From assembly GCA_944989445.1 (NCBI GenBank), contig CALYLW010000318.1, positions 310,001 through 374,000 of the forward strand: 64,000 nucleotides of DNA, given 5' to 3'. This stretch comes from Ampullaceana balthica. Its lineage: Eukaryota; Mollusca; Gastropoda; Lymnaeidae. A program made the position numbers and the translations under genes. Shown piece after piece: positions 1 to 10,191 of this stretch. The notes beneath the pieces were generated by a model, which saw nothing but the letters and a program-made list of their open reading frames with translations, did no database searches and was not told where the DNA came from. Position 1 is the stretch's first letter. Each line of letters begins with the position of its first letter.

Positions 1-380
1 AGAGAGATCAATTGTTTTATTTTTAAACTATTTTGGTAAGTCACTTTAAACTTATTAGAATGCTAATACACATCATTCGTATAAAAACTTATTTTTTTGT
101 TAATGCAGTGAATCGTATGTATTAGGAAAATCTTAAATATAAACAATGTATTGCTTTTTAAAAGAAAAAGTTAGTGAATTTTTAAAATCTTTATTTGCGT
201 TTTAAAACTTTTTTTTTCCAAACCCAAAACGAATTCAATTTACTAGAAATGAAGCCACGCTTGCCTCAAAGTGATTTGCTTCCGTCATGATATTCAATAA
301 TATCAGTTTGGACATGATTTATGGCCTTATATGATATCAGTTTGGACATGATTTATAGTCTTATGTAAACAAAGACTCAC

Positions 381-531
381 TCAGAACAGAGCTCAAAAAA
401 TGGCTTAGACCACGAAGAAGTAAATGATGGACCACTGAAGGGATAGCTGGAGGATTCATCAACATTCTCCGCTTTGGATTCAAGTAACGCTCCAGAAAAA
501 CCAAGAATCTCATATCCATCCTTGAAAATAA
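381..531 (-). CDS. Unknown gene, exon 10 (most 3' in view)
   Basis: The 151-nt exon lies between acceptor TTTTTGCAG and donor TCTGA|GTGAGTC. It encodes IFKDGYEILGFSGALLESK and then a Ser/Phe-rich stretch (SSYPFSGPSFTSSW) ending FFELCS. A second acceptor TTTTCAAG, 11 bases in, would give phase 0 (start 520). The gene continues off the left edge. Confidence 0.65.
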
Positions 532-539
532 CTGCAAAA

Positions 540-1270
540 AGAAAATGACACGACATCTATTTTTATATTTCTCAGAAATATTCTCATTGAAAAATATAAT
601 TAAACTGTCGTCTTAGCCGGTTGTACTTTGTTTAATGAAAATTAATAAATAAATGTTTGTGTGTATTGAAATTATAGATTTGGAAGAAATTTTAAGTGAT
701 ACTAATTCATTAAAATTATAATGTAACATAAAATGTTTAGTCCTAGATGCTCCTTGTAAAAAGTTACACTCAAACGATGAAAATTAAAGTCAGTTTCAGA
801 TATTTTTTATCTACAGAAAAATATGAATTTTAATTTTTTTAATTAATTTTTTTCCACACTAGAATTATGAATGTGAATAATTTACCATTTAATAAACACT
901 TCAGTAAACAAACAAACATATTGACTTAATTGACAGCCAACATGTAAACAAAACAAACAAATTACACACTCGTTTACGTGAGCAGTGTCAAAACCAAAGA
1001 AAAGGCATACTACTTCTTCAATAATATTTACACATTATCATTCTTTGAAAATAACCACTGCCTGATTGAAACTTTCACATCAATACTAATAATTCATTAT
1101 GTTGGCAAAATAAGTCAAAATTAGTCATATTTTTCGTTTAAAAAAACCTTAAAAGTTACTATGCACTAAATAAAACTTTGAGATGATTACTGTTTGAAGA
1201 GTTAACCTCCCTTGCAAAAACTAGTATCTCAGTGTTCAAGCAGCTCTGTAACTGTTTCATTTAATTTTGG
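540..1270. other. AT-rich intronic DNA, nothing recognised
   Basis: Lies between predicted exons 10 and 9 of the unknown gene. No open frame, splice-bounded block or repeat was noticed. Confidence 0.5.
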
Positions 1271-1271
1271 T

Positions 1272-1655
1272 TACAGTTGTACAGTGGAAGTAAATAAATT
1301 GATTGTTAGTTACAGGTGTACGGTGGAAGTAAATAAATTGATTGTTAGTTACAGGTGTACGGTGGAAGTAAATAAATTGATTTTTAGTTACAGGTGTACG
1401 GTGGAATTAAAAAAATGTAATGTCACTTACAGGTGTATGGTGGAAGTAAATAAATTGATTGTTAGTTACAGGTGTACAGTGAAAGTAAATAAATTGATTG
1501 TTAGTTACAGGTGTACGGTGGAATTAAAAAAATGTAATGTCATTTACAGGTGTATGGTGGAAGTAAATAAATTGATTGTTAGTTACAGGTGTACGGTGGA
1601 ATTAAAAAAATGTAATGTCATTTACAGGTGTATGGTGGAAGTAAATAAATGTCTA
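1272..1655 (+). repeat. 39-bp minisatellite, two unit types
   Basis: About ten units of exactly 39 bp. Type A carries GTGGAAGTAAATAAATTGAT and type B carries GTGGAATTAAAAAAATGTAA. They are ordered roughly A A A B A A B A B A, showing a higher-order pattern. Because 39 is a multiple of three, a 151-codon open frame with a 13-residue repeat appears. It is read as a by-product, not a gene. Confidence 0.9.
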
Positions 1656-1670
1656 TGTTGGTCATGACAC

Positions 1671-1888
1671 CTACTTTTTTCAAACACTTGAAGGTAACAG
1701 ACCATTGTAGGGGCACGCCACTCTCTAGAAGACACCGGGACATTTTCTCAGGGTTGTCACTGTGCTCAACACTCCCAAACATATTTAGAGACTTGATTGT
1801 TTTCTCAAAAGGTGTGCAAAGTATCGACGTCACTGTTTTGAAATATTTCTCTATGCTACTTGACGTCTTGCACTTGGCCAGAATTGAT
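1671..1888 (-). CDS. Unknown gene, exon 9
   Basis: The exon opens after acceptor ATGTTTGTAG. The split codon AA|A joins exon 8 in phase, giving QLK-SILAKCKTSSSIEKYF. It continues through a Ser/Cys-rich region to GVPLQWSVTFKCLKK. Two donors overlap at the end. GTAGGT gives exon end 1675 in phase 0, and GTGTCA gives 1671 in phase 1. Each pairs with one of two acceptors of exon 10. The 39-bp minisatellite begins only about 15 bases into the intron. Confidence 0.62.
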
Positions 1889-2550
1889 CTACAAACATAT
1901 ATTTGACAATATGTGACAAAAAAATGTCAATAAATCTTTGGTGATGTAAAAATACAAACCAAAGAAGATCTATAAAGATGTGAAAGGCAGGAACACGGAG
2001 ATCTCGTTTTAAAGTCTCTAAAAGACATAGGTATTCAACGAATTATTTGTCAGAATAAAAAAAAAGTGTGTGACAAAAAAGCACAACTGAACACAAAAAT
2101 GTTTAAAATATAGTTGTACCTAGTTAAAATCAAACAAGTTTGAATCGCTTAAAAATCATAATTAAATCACTAAAATTATTTAATCGCCTAAAAACTTGTT
2201 CATTAATTTCAGTAATATTTTAAACAGAAACCTTTAAAATAGACTTAACAGTAACGTACCAACGACTTCTTCGAAAATTAATGAAAATCTACATCTTACT
2301 GAAAAAGGTACCGACAAAATACCGGGACGGCAACCACTAAGTTGTATCCCAATAACGTATTTAAGGGTAAAAAAATAGTCAGTTGGTCATTTTAGGAAAT
2401 AGTGATACAAGAAGAGAACTGGGAACACACTTGATTTGAGTGTAGTAATAAGTGCACCAGCAGAGCCTAGAAGAGATCTTGTTGAAAGTGATTCACCGGC
2501 CCTTGAGTTCGTTGACTCATGAGAGGGCAGATCGTGACTCCATCAATAGC
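1889..2550. other. Intronic AT-rich DNA, nothing recognised
   Basis: No supported feature between exons 9 and 8 of the unknown gene. Confidence 0.4.
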
Positions 2551-2556
2551 TCCTAC

Positions 2557-2651
2557 TTCAACTGGCTAGTAAGCCATATCAGGAAATGGAATTTGAACTG
2601 CTGAAACTGCTTGTCGTCCTTGAAACAGTGGAGCGTCAGTTGACGATTGGA
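2557..2651 (-). CDS. Unknown gene, exon 8
   Basis: Thirty-one codons plus two bases encode SNRQLTLHCFKDDKQFQQF and end WLTSQL(K). The donor is AA|GTAGGA, and the split lysine codon is completed by exon 9. The acceptor CCTGTTAAG lies directly against a 13-bp minisatellite, which supplies its pyrimidine-rich tract (TCCTGTCCTC). The acceptor of a constitutive exon therefore seems to be built from tandem repeat DNA. Confidence 0.55.
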
Positions 2652-2654
2652 CTT

Positions 2655-3168
2655 AACAGGGGAGGACAGGGCTTGAGGGCAGGACGTGAGGACAGGACGT
2701 GAAGGCAGGACGTGAGGACAGGACGTGAGGACAGGACGTGAGGACAGGACGTGAGGACAGGACGTGAGGACAGGACGTGAGGACAGGACGTGAGGACAGG
2801 ACGTGAGGACAGGACGTGAGGACAGGACGTGAGGACAGGACGTGAGGACAGGACGTGAGGACAGGACGTGAGGACAGGACGTGAGGACAGGACGTGAGGA
2901 GGACGTGAGGACAGGGCTTGAGGGCAGGACGTGAGGACAGGGCGTGAGGGCAGGACGTGAGGACAGGGCGTGAGGACAAGGCGTGAGGACAGGACATGAG
3001 GACAGGGTGTAAGGACAAGGAGTGAGGACAGGACGTGAGGACAGGGCGTGAAGACAGGACGAGAGGACAGGGCGTGAGGACAAGGAGTGAGACATGGTGT
3101 GATGACAGGAAGGGAGGACAGAACGGGAGGACAGGACGGAAGGGCAGGACGTGAGGACAGGATGTGAG
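2655..3168. repeat. 13-bp minisatellite (CGTGAGGACAGGA)
   Basis: About 35-40 copies of a 13-bp unit. The proximal half (about 2690-2895) is nearly perfect and the distal half is degenerate. A 13-bp unit rotates through all three frames every 39 bp without a stop, so all three minus-strand frames are open; these are artefacts. The array sits in the intron next to exon 8. Confidence 0.92.
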
Positions 3169-3231
3169 GATTTAAGACCGGAAGCTCAAGCCCCAAAAGA
3201 ATGCGTAAGTTAGTACAGAAAAGATATATAC

Positions 3232-3381
3232 CCCAGGTGTTTGTTAAATGCATCACACTCTTCTAGGTCATCGTCCTCATTAATCATGTCAATCTGTTCA
3301 CTATTAAGCAACAGAATCACGTGACACATTCTTTTCAAGGAAGCCTCAATCGTGGCAGTAGACTGTTTAAGATACTTTGTA
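3232..3381 (-). CDS. Unknown gene, exon 7 (phase mismatch with neighbours)
   Basis: The 150-nt exon has an excellent acceptor (CTCTTCTTTTCAG) and a fair donor GG|GTATAT. It encodes TKYLKQSTATIEASLKRM followed by HVILLLNSEQIDMINED. It begins with one base and ends with two bases of split codons. Exon 6 ends in phase 0 and exon 8 begins in phase 0, so it does not fit directly. Either small flanking exons were missed, or a different splice site is used, such as the internal AACAG that would give phase 0 at the start. Confidence 0.6.
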
Positions 3382-3389
3382 CTGAAAAG

Positions 3390-4520
3390 AAGAGTTGATC
3401 ATATAAGTTTATGCATGGCTGAAACGATAAATAGATATTCTAAGATAATAATTGAAAATATGATTAAAATTGTTCCTGAGAAACTAAATTTGGAAATATA
3501 AACCGTTGAAGATGTTTAAGTAATTTTTCTGATTAGGTTTTTCTTTAATGTATAATTAGATTAAAAATAATTCGGCAAAGTTGGAGCAGTTTCATGTGCG
3601 TCACACAGAGGTCCTCTCCACAGATATCACGACAGAGCGTTTACAATCTACACTTAAGCGACTCTAGATAATAAATAATTATTATAAAATACAGTAAGAT
3701 GATGACAATTCGAAGCAATCGAGATTTTTACTTGTGTATTTATTACAATGTTCGAAACTTGTTTCTTTACTTCAGTAAATTATCTATACAAATGTCAAGA
3801 TAGATTAAAACATATGTTTATTATTGATCAAACGATAAAGGAAAACTAATATACCAGAATGCTTCATTTATCTGAGCATCGAAGGTTACAGCATAAATGG
3901 GGTTCCAAGATGAAAACATTTAAAATAATAGGGCATTTCAAGTTGACAATAGTGGAAAGGCACATCCATTTGGCGACTCTAAATATAGAGTTTCATATTC
4001 CCCTGAAAGTGAAACAGCCTGCGTATCTTATCATTTACTGAATTAAGAAGTATTAAATATGATATACTTTCGTTATACTAGTTATTTAAAGGGGGAAAGG
4101 GATACATTGATAAAAACAAATTCAAGGTTGCTTATAGTATTTCTGGATTTTTTTAAAATGCCAATATGAATAGCTAATATATATGGTTTAGTAAGAACAA
4201 TGGAGCGTTTTATTGGCACTTTTTTTGACACTTCACAGATTTAAAAATGGAAGGAAAATTTTTTTTTAAACGAAAGAAAGACGTGTCCTCCTTTTTATGC
4301 TCTCCCTCTTTGTCCTCCCTTTGGAGGACAAACCTGGCATCCCCGTGGTATTGCTACAGTCGCGTAAGTCAATCAATTTGTTCATGTCTAGAGACGCCTG
4401 TTATAGATACATCTAAATCTTACTCTCGCGCAGCATTATTCAATTTTCAAAACCATTTCTGACATTTTTTACGACGCTTAGAATTGTCATCGCCTTACTA
4501 TATTTTCGTTTTATGAAATA
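3390..4520. other. Intron with no secure feature
   Basis: Between exons 7 and 6. A minus-strand block after TTTCACTTTCAG (about 3960-4005) encodes EYETLYLESPNGCAFPLLS before a stop. It has no clear donor and does not fit the phase. Confidence 0.35.
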
Positions 4521-4528
4521 GTACTCAC

Positions 4529-4594
4529 ATTGCCATTAACGTCTCCAAAGTAGGCAAGAAACAGAGAAATTAGCGTTAGAGCTTCATTCAACAC
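4529..4594 (-). CDS. Unknown gene, exon 6
   Basis: Twenty-two codons encode VLNEALTLISLFLAYFGDV plus NGN. They run from acceptor AATATGTAG to a strong donor AAT|GTGAGTAC, phase 0 at both ends. The hydrophobic run LTLISLFLAYF could be a buried helix of a solenoid or a weak membrane segment. Confidence 0.65.
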
Positions 4595-5048
4595 CTACAT
4601 ATTGCAATACATATAGCACAGCCAGCTGAATACATAAAAGCGAAATAGGCGACGTGTTGTGTGTGAGATTATAGATTGAAAATGAAAGCATTAAGGGTGT
4701 GTAAATCGATTCTCATAATGTATACAGTGTGAGTAGATGGGTGCTGAGGATGGGGCTAGATGAAATAAAACAGTCTGGGAATCCAAACTTATCAAAGAAA
4801 TGTTATCAAAAGTTTAGTGAACATGATAAAAATAAATTATACTTTATTAAAACATTGTTTAACATAGAAACAATTATATACATGCACACTGCAGCTTGAC
4901 GACAATTTACACTTATTTGCAGTTTGGAGTATGGAATTAATGATCCGCTTTTTTTTCGTTGACTGTACAAATTCTTTCAGAATAAGCCGAGAGAGATCAA
5001 GAAATTTAAAGACAGGTTAATAAATTATTTACAGCTCATGGTCAGACG

Positions 5049-5246
5049 TTGTTAGATATAAAAGCTTGTAATAGGGTTAAACAGCGATCCCAGCTAGCAC
5101 TTAAGAGAGTAAAACGTGTAATTTATGTTACCTTAATAACTGAATGGCTTCAGCCAGCATTCCTTGAACGGTTTGCTAAAGTTTTAACAGAGTTAAAATT
5201 AAATAATGAAATAATGTTATCCGAAGTAATTCCACAAGACTGTTAG
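5049..5246 (+). pseudogene. Coding-like fragment of unknown origin
   Basis: A plus-strand frame of 65 codons contains the coding-looking stretch VIYVTLITEWLQPAFLERF and then a leucine-rich helix (LTELKLNNEIML). It lies inside an intron of the minus-strand gene, has no splice sites I can support, and is probably a transposon relic. Family not recognised. Confidence 0.25.
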
Positions 5247-5289
5247 AGGTCAAATATGTTAGATGCAGTTATATAAGTCATGTTTACTT

Positions 5290-5480
5290 GCTAGGTATGT
5301 ACAGATAGCCGTGCAAATATCTTACAGATACAGATACGTCATGTTTATTGCTAGGTGTGTACAGATATCCGTGTAAATTTATTACAGATATAGATACGCC
5401 ATGTTTACTGGCATCGTGTGTACATATAGCTGTGTAAATATCATACTGATACGGATACGTCATGTTTATTTGCAAGGCGA
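5290..5480. repeat. About 60-bp tandem repeat, three copies
   Basis: Three diverged units share GTACAGATA...GTGTAAATAT and GATACGTCATGTTTA, and differ by small indels. Confidence 0.75.
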
Positions 5481-5817
5481 TAAATATATCATGCATTCAA
5501 TGTCTTTATCTGTAGTTATTTAGAATGAAAGTAGTGCATTGGCAATAAATTGTAAATATCATAAGCCATTTCTTTTTTTAAAAAATATATTTCTAGTGTT
5601 ACCGTAAAAAATATATGTATTTAAGAAAGACCAAGCTTGCAAAATAAAACAATTTCTTTGAAATAAGAGCGAAATACTTAAATTTCAGTTTAAAAACTGT
5701 TGTATTTTATTTTATATTTTAATACAACATATTTGATGACATGAAGACGAATCCTTGATGGGTACACAAAGGCATGTCAATTATATCATACATAGTTTCA
5801 AATGACCATAGACCTAC

Positions 5818-5973
5818 CAGCGTGGATCTGTCAATGAAGCTGTTTGGTATCTGGCCTTTTAGGATGAGCAACTCCAAGCAGACGATGGCGTCCTTGTGTA
5901 CTACGTCACAGTCACAGAGGGCCATGGTGGCGATACCAAAAACACAATTGGAGTTATACAGCTCTGGAATCAT
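5818..5973 (-). CDS. Unknown gene, exon 5
   Basis: The exon encodes 52 residues starting MIPELYNSNCVFGIATMAL and ending SFIDRSTL, between acceptor CACATTCTAG and donor CTG|GTAGGT. It is phase 0 on both sides. The frame stays open past the donor for about 32 codons to a stop at about 5719, so an alternative last exon is possible. The donor reading is preferred because the next exon (4529-4594) joins in phase. The first bases of the exon, with their acceptor, are duplicated 46 bp upstream in the intron. Confidence 0.68.
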
Positions 5974-6042
5974 CTAGAATGTGAAATAAATAACTGGAAT
6001 TATACAACTCTGGAATCATCTAAAATATAAAACAAATAAATT
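5951..6042. repeat. 46-bp tandem duplication covering a splice acceptor
   Basis: The sequence containing the exon 5 acceptor (CTAG then ATGATTCCAGAG on the minus strand) is repeated 46 bp upstream with about 80 percent identity, including a usable TTTTAG acceptor at 6020-6022. Confidence 0.7.
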
Positions 6043-6203
6043 AACCACGGTTCAACAACTATCACTATTAACTATCTAACATTTCAAACAAAATACAGTA
6101 TTAAAGAGTATTACATTATTAAATTGAACTGTATCCTGTTATTTCCTGTTTCCTGCCGTCATAGCTCACCTTTTTCGTATGGTTAACTTGAGATTTTACT
6201 TAC

Positions 6204-6248
6204 AGTATATTCAATCAAGGCATTCTGTAGCCCATCAATTTCTGATAT
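6204..6248 (-). CDS. Unknown gene, exon 4 (45-nt micro-exon)
   Basis: Fifteen codons encode ISEIDGLQNALIEYT, bounded by acceptor AATTGCGAG and a consensus donor ACT|GTAAGT. The exon is phase 0 at both ends, so it fits between exons 3 and 5 without changing frame and could be skipped. The acceptor has a poor pyrimidine tract, which keeps confidence moderate. Confidence 0.55.
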
Positions 6249-6639
6249 CTCGCAATTATATTACAATATATTATACGAGCAACAAAGCCCGTCCAAGGAC
6301 GTTCCGCCACCGTTCGGTGGCATGTTTGTAACTCCCCTCCAACAGCCGTCTCGACCGGCAAACACGTCCATCACGTCAAAAATAATATTCATTATAGTAA
6401 CAATAAATAACTCGTAAAAACAGAGCTTTTGACTATAAATCCCAACGCGCATAACTCAAAATAAAGTCTTGGAAGAAATAATGCACTAAAAATAACTCGC
6501 TTTGAACTTCCGCGTAAACGTGTTCAATATGATTGGCTGTAGGAGTCATATGTGATTGAGGAACCAATCGCTATCGATGACCGCACGGAACATAACCTTT
6601 TATTATATAGGATATTTATTATATATATATATATATATA

Positions 6640-7501
6640 TCAATATACATAATTCCCGTTTTCTGTATGTATGTATGTATGTTTGTATGTATGTATGTAT
6701 GTAATAATGCCGTTATGTGGCGCTGAGATCGATTTTGTATAAAAATATTATATGACGTCATTGTTTTATGCTTGTATTTTAATTTTTGAAAAGGGTGCAA
6801 TGTAAAAATAGGACTTGAGGATTTATAAATATTACGAAATACTTTGTGTACATTTCTGCAAGTTTAATATTTCGTACTTATCAAACACGGATAAGTTACT
6901 TATGTTAATTATGTATATTGATTCCCGTTGTCTGTATGGATGTAAGTTAGGTGGCGCTGCGATCGATTTTGTATAAAAATATTATATGACGTCATTGTTT
7001 TAGGCTTATATTTTAATTTTTAAAAAGGGAACGATGTAAAAATAGGATTTGAGGATTTATAATTATTATGAATCTGGACGACCCACGGCGTAGCATACGC
7101 CGCAGACTTGCTCATGGAGAGTGCAAACGGAAAGGAGAAAGAACGGACACAAACTACAGCACGAAGAAATCAAAACAACGCTCGTGAACGTTGGTTAATA
7201 AATGGGAGGCGGGTAACAACAACATCAGTGTGCATGTCTTTACGTTTACTCGCTTTTTTTATTTACTTAGTGCTGCTTTTTTGTGTCTGTACTCTCACCC
7301 CCCCCCCAACCGTTCTTTGCAATTTCTATGATGAGCAAGTCTGCAGCGTAAGCTACAACACGGGTCACTCCAGAGTTCCTTCTTTTCATTCACTCACAGT
7401 CGTTTGCCCAAACCCACCCCATTTTGACAATTCTATCTTTCAGGAAGTCTTCACCCGTCACTAAATCATTAGCAGCGTAGGCAAAGCCGCGGGTCAGCTA
7501 G
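6640..7501 (+). mobile_element. Helitron-like element (candidate)
   Basis: The candidate begins TC after an A (TCAATATACATAATTCCCG), then runs through TATG repeats. It ends AAGCCGCGGGTCAGCTAG followed by T. TC...CTAG termini inserted between A and T are the Helitron signature, and the 3' end closely resembles invertebrate Helitron ends. The internal region is partly duplicated (6640-6890 and 6905-7080 both carry GGTGGCGCTG.GATCGATTTT and ATATGACGTCATTGTTTTA), so it may be two elements. There is no helicase domain, so it would be non-autonomous. Confidence 0.55.
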
Positions 7502-7925
7502 TAATCTAATAAAAGCCCAAGTCACTGACTCCATAACGCTGAGGGACATAATACCACAGTCCATAGCAGTTAAAAAAAGAAAGATATCATAATCAGCATA
7601 TTTTTTAATTGAAAATATAGAAGTAAAATCATAATCATTTTGTTTTCGAGATTAACAGAGCGTGTGGTGTTTCTCGCCGTTAAATATTATATGACGTCAA
7701 TTACCCAATCAACAGCGTGACATATTGTGTCCAGTTATAAATTGAAAATATCTCGTATTTATTAAACAAGGCTTTTGAAAAAACAACCCCCTACAACCCC
7801 TAGTTTAATATATTATGCGTCACCTTGTCCCTTTTAATGGAAATAATTATAAATGAGTTGTTTTTAAACAAACTTTATAAATAATGATATTATGAAGATA
7901 TGATAAAATCATTCATCACAGTGTT
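7502..7925. other. Intronic AT-rich DNA
   Basis: No supported feature. One TGACGTCA palindrome lies near 7693. Confidence 0.35.
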
Positions 7926-7931
7926 GATTAC

Positions 7932-8032
7932 CTTTTTAAGCAGAAAACTGAGATTAACGGCCTTTGATTTTGGATCTCTGAGTAGGTCGTTAATGTACAC
8001 TCTCAGTTCAGGGAAATTCATGACCTCATTAA
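7932..8032 (-). CDS. Unknown gene, exon 3
   Basis: The 101-nt exon runs from acceptor TTGCGTACAG to donor AAG|GTAATC. The split codon T|TT joins perfectly to exon 2. The encoded peptide reads FNEVMNFPELRVYIND and continues LLRDPKSKAVNLSFLLKK. The alternation of leucines with charged residues suits an alpha-helical repeat. It is too short to show as a long open frame and was found from its splice sites and phase. Confidence 0.72.
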
Positions 8033-8649
8033 CTGTACGCAAATGAAAAAAACAACAAATTCAATCATTTTAGTGATCGGGATGAAAGTTGAATTGAGAC
8101 AGTCTTGACCCCATTTCACTACACTGTTGACGCGGCAGATCAGAACGTTTAAATGCAATGTGGACAAACAGACGTATAAATAATATATAAAGCAAACTAA
8201 ATTTGGCATATATGCAATTATACATTGTTAGCACTCCACACATACCGACATACATGTATTAAAAATATAAAAAGACATTAATTCAAAAACATTTATTCAA
8301 AATATGAATTTAAAGACTTAAATTCAAACACGTGAAATTCAAACTTATAAATTCAATCATATGTATTGAAACACGTGTATTCCAACTCGGTGACAATGCC
8401 ATGAATTCAATCCAGCAATAATTCATATTCGGAGAACCGACACCGCGCAGCAGTTTAGAGTAACCACGCATCAAATTTTGATAAGGATATTAAAATGAGA
8501 TGTTTTGCGGGGTATAAAAAGGTGTCTGAAAAAATGGACTCTCTGAATTTTGGCACACATGATTGTTATTGTGCACAAGGACCAACGATCCACAGAGGGA
8601 ATATTGTCGGGGAAGTAGCTCATTATTCTACAAGATAAAATCTACTCAC

Positions 8650-9148
8650 ACGAGATCAAGTGTTCGTTCATCTCATCACGATTCAAGAACTTCACCAGGA
8701 CACTGTGACTGTTGGAGGTGGAATTTGTATTAAAACTCAACAAGGTGTAATCTTCCAGGGGTGGATTCTTTTCATGGTAAACAAGGTCTTTCATCTTCTC
8801 AAAAATAAGTTCGTCCGTCATGGGCGCATTCAAGTAGTTAAAGCCGTCAGAGGCGACGCTGCTCATGGACTGAGCCAGAGATGGAGGCCTCGGTGGAATC
8901 ATGGGCGGCAATGACCAACTTCTCCGGTGACTGTCCGACTCACACAGAAGGGAGATAACTTTCTGAACAAAGTCCTTGACCTTGCTCTCCGTTGTAATGT
9001 TGAGGACATGGAACTTGCTGAACATATCAGTGGCTTGGTTGTTTGTTAGTGTGTTTACCAGGACGCATACACATTTCTGAGTGTGTTTTTTCAACAGTTT
9101 ATGTGCTCCAGATTTGAGAAGCTGAAGAAAATGCAATTGTTTCACTGT
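8650..9148 (-). CDS. Unknown gene, exon 2 (largest)
   Basis: The 499-nt exon lies between acceptor CTATTTTCAG and donor T|GTGAGTAG. It encodes about 166 residues beginning TVKQLHFLQLLKSGAHKLL. A helical N-terminal part (LLKKHTQKC, VKDFVQKVISLLCES) is followed by a Ser/Pro stretch with PPMIPPRPPSL, which is a possible SH3-type ligand. A more acidic, asparagine-rich part follows (NTNSTSNSHSVLVKFL). Good codon structure over 500 nt without stops, plus both splice sites, make this a real exon. An ATG lies upstream in frame but inside the predicted intron, so it is not taken as the start. Function unknown. Confidence 0.75.
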
Positions 9149-9159
9149 CTGAAAATAGC

Positions 9160-9970
9160 TAAATTTCCATTCAAGAGATAACATTAAATTTAACTTGGAA
9201 AATATGGAATCTCCATAGTTGGTTTCATATTTTAAAAATATTTCTACTCAACTCCGATTGCTATCCATTGACTTATATTTTGAATTTAATTAAAAAGAAA
9301 CACACACACGTAATACAATTATTTCTTTATATGTCACGTACAATAAGCAAACAGAAGCTGAATTTTTGTATGGTCAATTCCTCTAATAATATACATTCAC
9401 ACAAAGACTTTAAATGTAAAACTCAACAGCTGTATATTTAACTGTTGGAACTATATTACGATTGGCCAATTTTGAATACTTTGGAAGATATGTTGTCGAT
9501 CCCAGGGGGTTTTTCATTAGCGAATTTTATTTAGCCTCGAACCCATGAATTTCTCCCAATATTTTTAATGACACTAAATGTAATTTGATCAGAGGTCATC
9601 TGGTCCTGACGTAATATAAAACTGACGAAATTGATAGTTTACTTAAACTCCGGTAAGTGATGCATGTTAATGTAGTTCTGATCGTAAATATTAAATTTAT
9701 CAGACATCTATTATGGATAAAGTTTGCCCACCCAAAAGCAGCTTCGACGGAGGACATACAACATAACTATTGAAACCTTTTAAAAATAAATAGCCCTGGG
9801 TTGCTATGACAACCTGGTCGCAATGACATTTAAAATTTTACACATGCGTCGAGTTCCACAAAATTAGATGTTATTTAAACATTTTATTTGTATTGGCTCA
9901 ACAGAAAATGCCTGAACACTATTTTAATAGAGGTTTGTAAGTTTATCATTAGGACTAAAAAGCAGATGTA
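9160..9970. other. Intron, nothing recognised
   Basis: Between exons 2 and 1 of the unknown gene. No open frame, repeat or terminal motif was supported. Confidence 0.4.
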
Positions 9971-9977
9971 TACTTAC

Positions 9978-10063
9978 TCTTTCCCCCAGTACAGAACATT
10001 TATGAAGAATGGTGAGTGGGCATCTCTCAAAGTTGGACTGGAATTCCTCCCTGTATTGACCAC
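9978..10063 (-). CDS. Unknown gene, exon 1 in view
   Basis: The 86-nt block opens after an acceptor TTGTGTAG and ends GAAAGA|GTAAGT, a strong donor. The frame encodes GGQYREEFQSNFERC and ends SVLGER, exactly in phase 0 with the next exon. An alternative acceptor (AATACAG) would start the exon at 10050. Upstream exons must exist, because the block begins with two bases of a split codon and has no start codon. I saw no convincing candidate before the transposon remnants begin at about 10.2 kb. Confidence 0.65.
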
Positions 10064-10191
10064 CTACACAAGATTGTTTGTCAAAAATGGTCAACTTTCA
10101 TTTTGATTAAAATGAGATACAAATAAATGAAATAAAGGGATACAACCTTTAATAAGTAGTCACGAGGCATGCATTTCGAAATCGTTTAAAT

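Larger units (their letters stand above)
381..10063 (-). other. Locus: uncharacterised multi-exon gene, at least ten coding exons
   Basis: Ten short open blocks on the minus strand each have a plausible acceptor and donor. Read from high to low coordinates, exons 1-6 join in phase (0,1,0,0,0,0), as do exons 8-10. Together they encode about 520 residues of a larger protein; neither the true start nor the stop is in view. The middle part is Leu/Ile-rich and helical (for example LELLILKG, LTLISLFLAY, HVILLLNS), as in armadillo/HEAT-like solenoids. A proline- and serine-rich linker (PPMIPPRPP) lies in exon 2. I recognise no family, so the solenoid idea is inference. Exon 7 does not fit its neighbours in phase, so a small exon or a site has been missed there. 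The introns are full of minisatellites and transposon fragments. Confidence 0.7.

Noticed and set aside
1649..1906. Plus-strand 85-codon frame
   Set aside because: Shadow of minus-strand exon 9, which has splice sites and phase support.
2553..3256. Three overlapping minus-strand frames rich in SSRPVLTSCPH
   Set aside because: 13-bp minisatellite open in all frames. Only the terminal SNRQLTLHC block outside the array is kept, as an exon.
7108..7464. Protein-coding gene in the Helitron candidate
   Set aside because: The frame begins near a degraded repeat, has a basic N-terminus and then T-rich sequence, and no helicase or Rep motif is visible.
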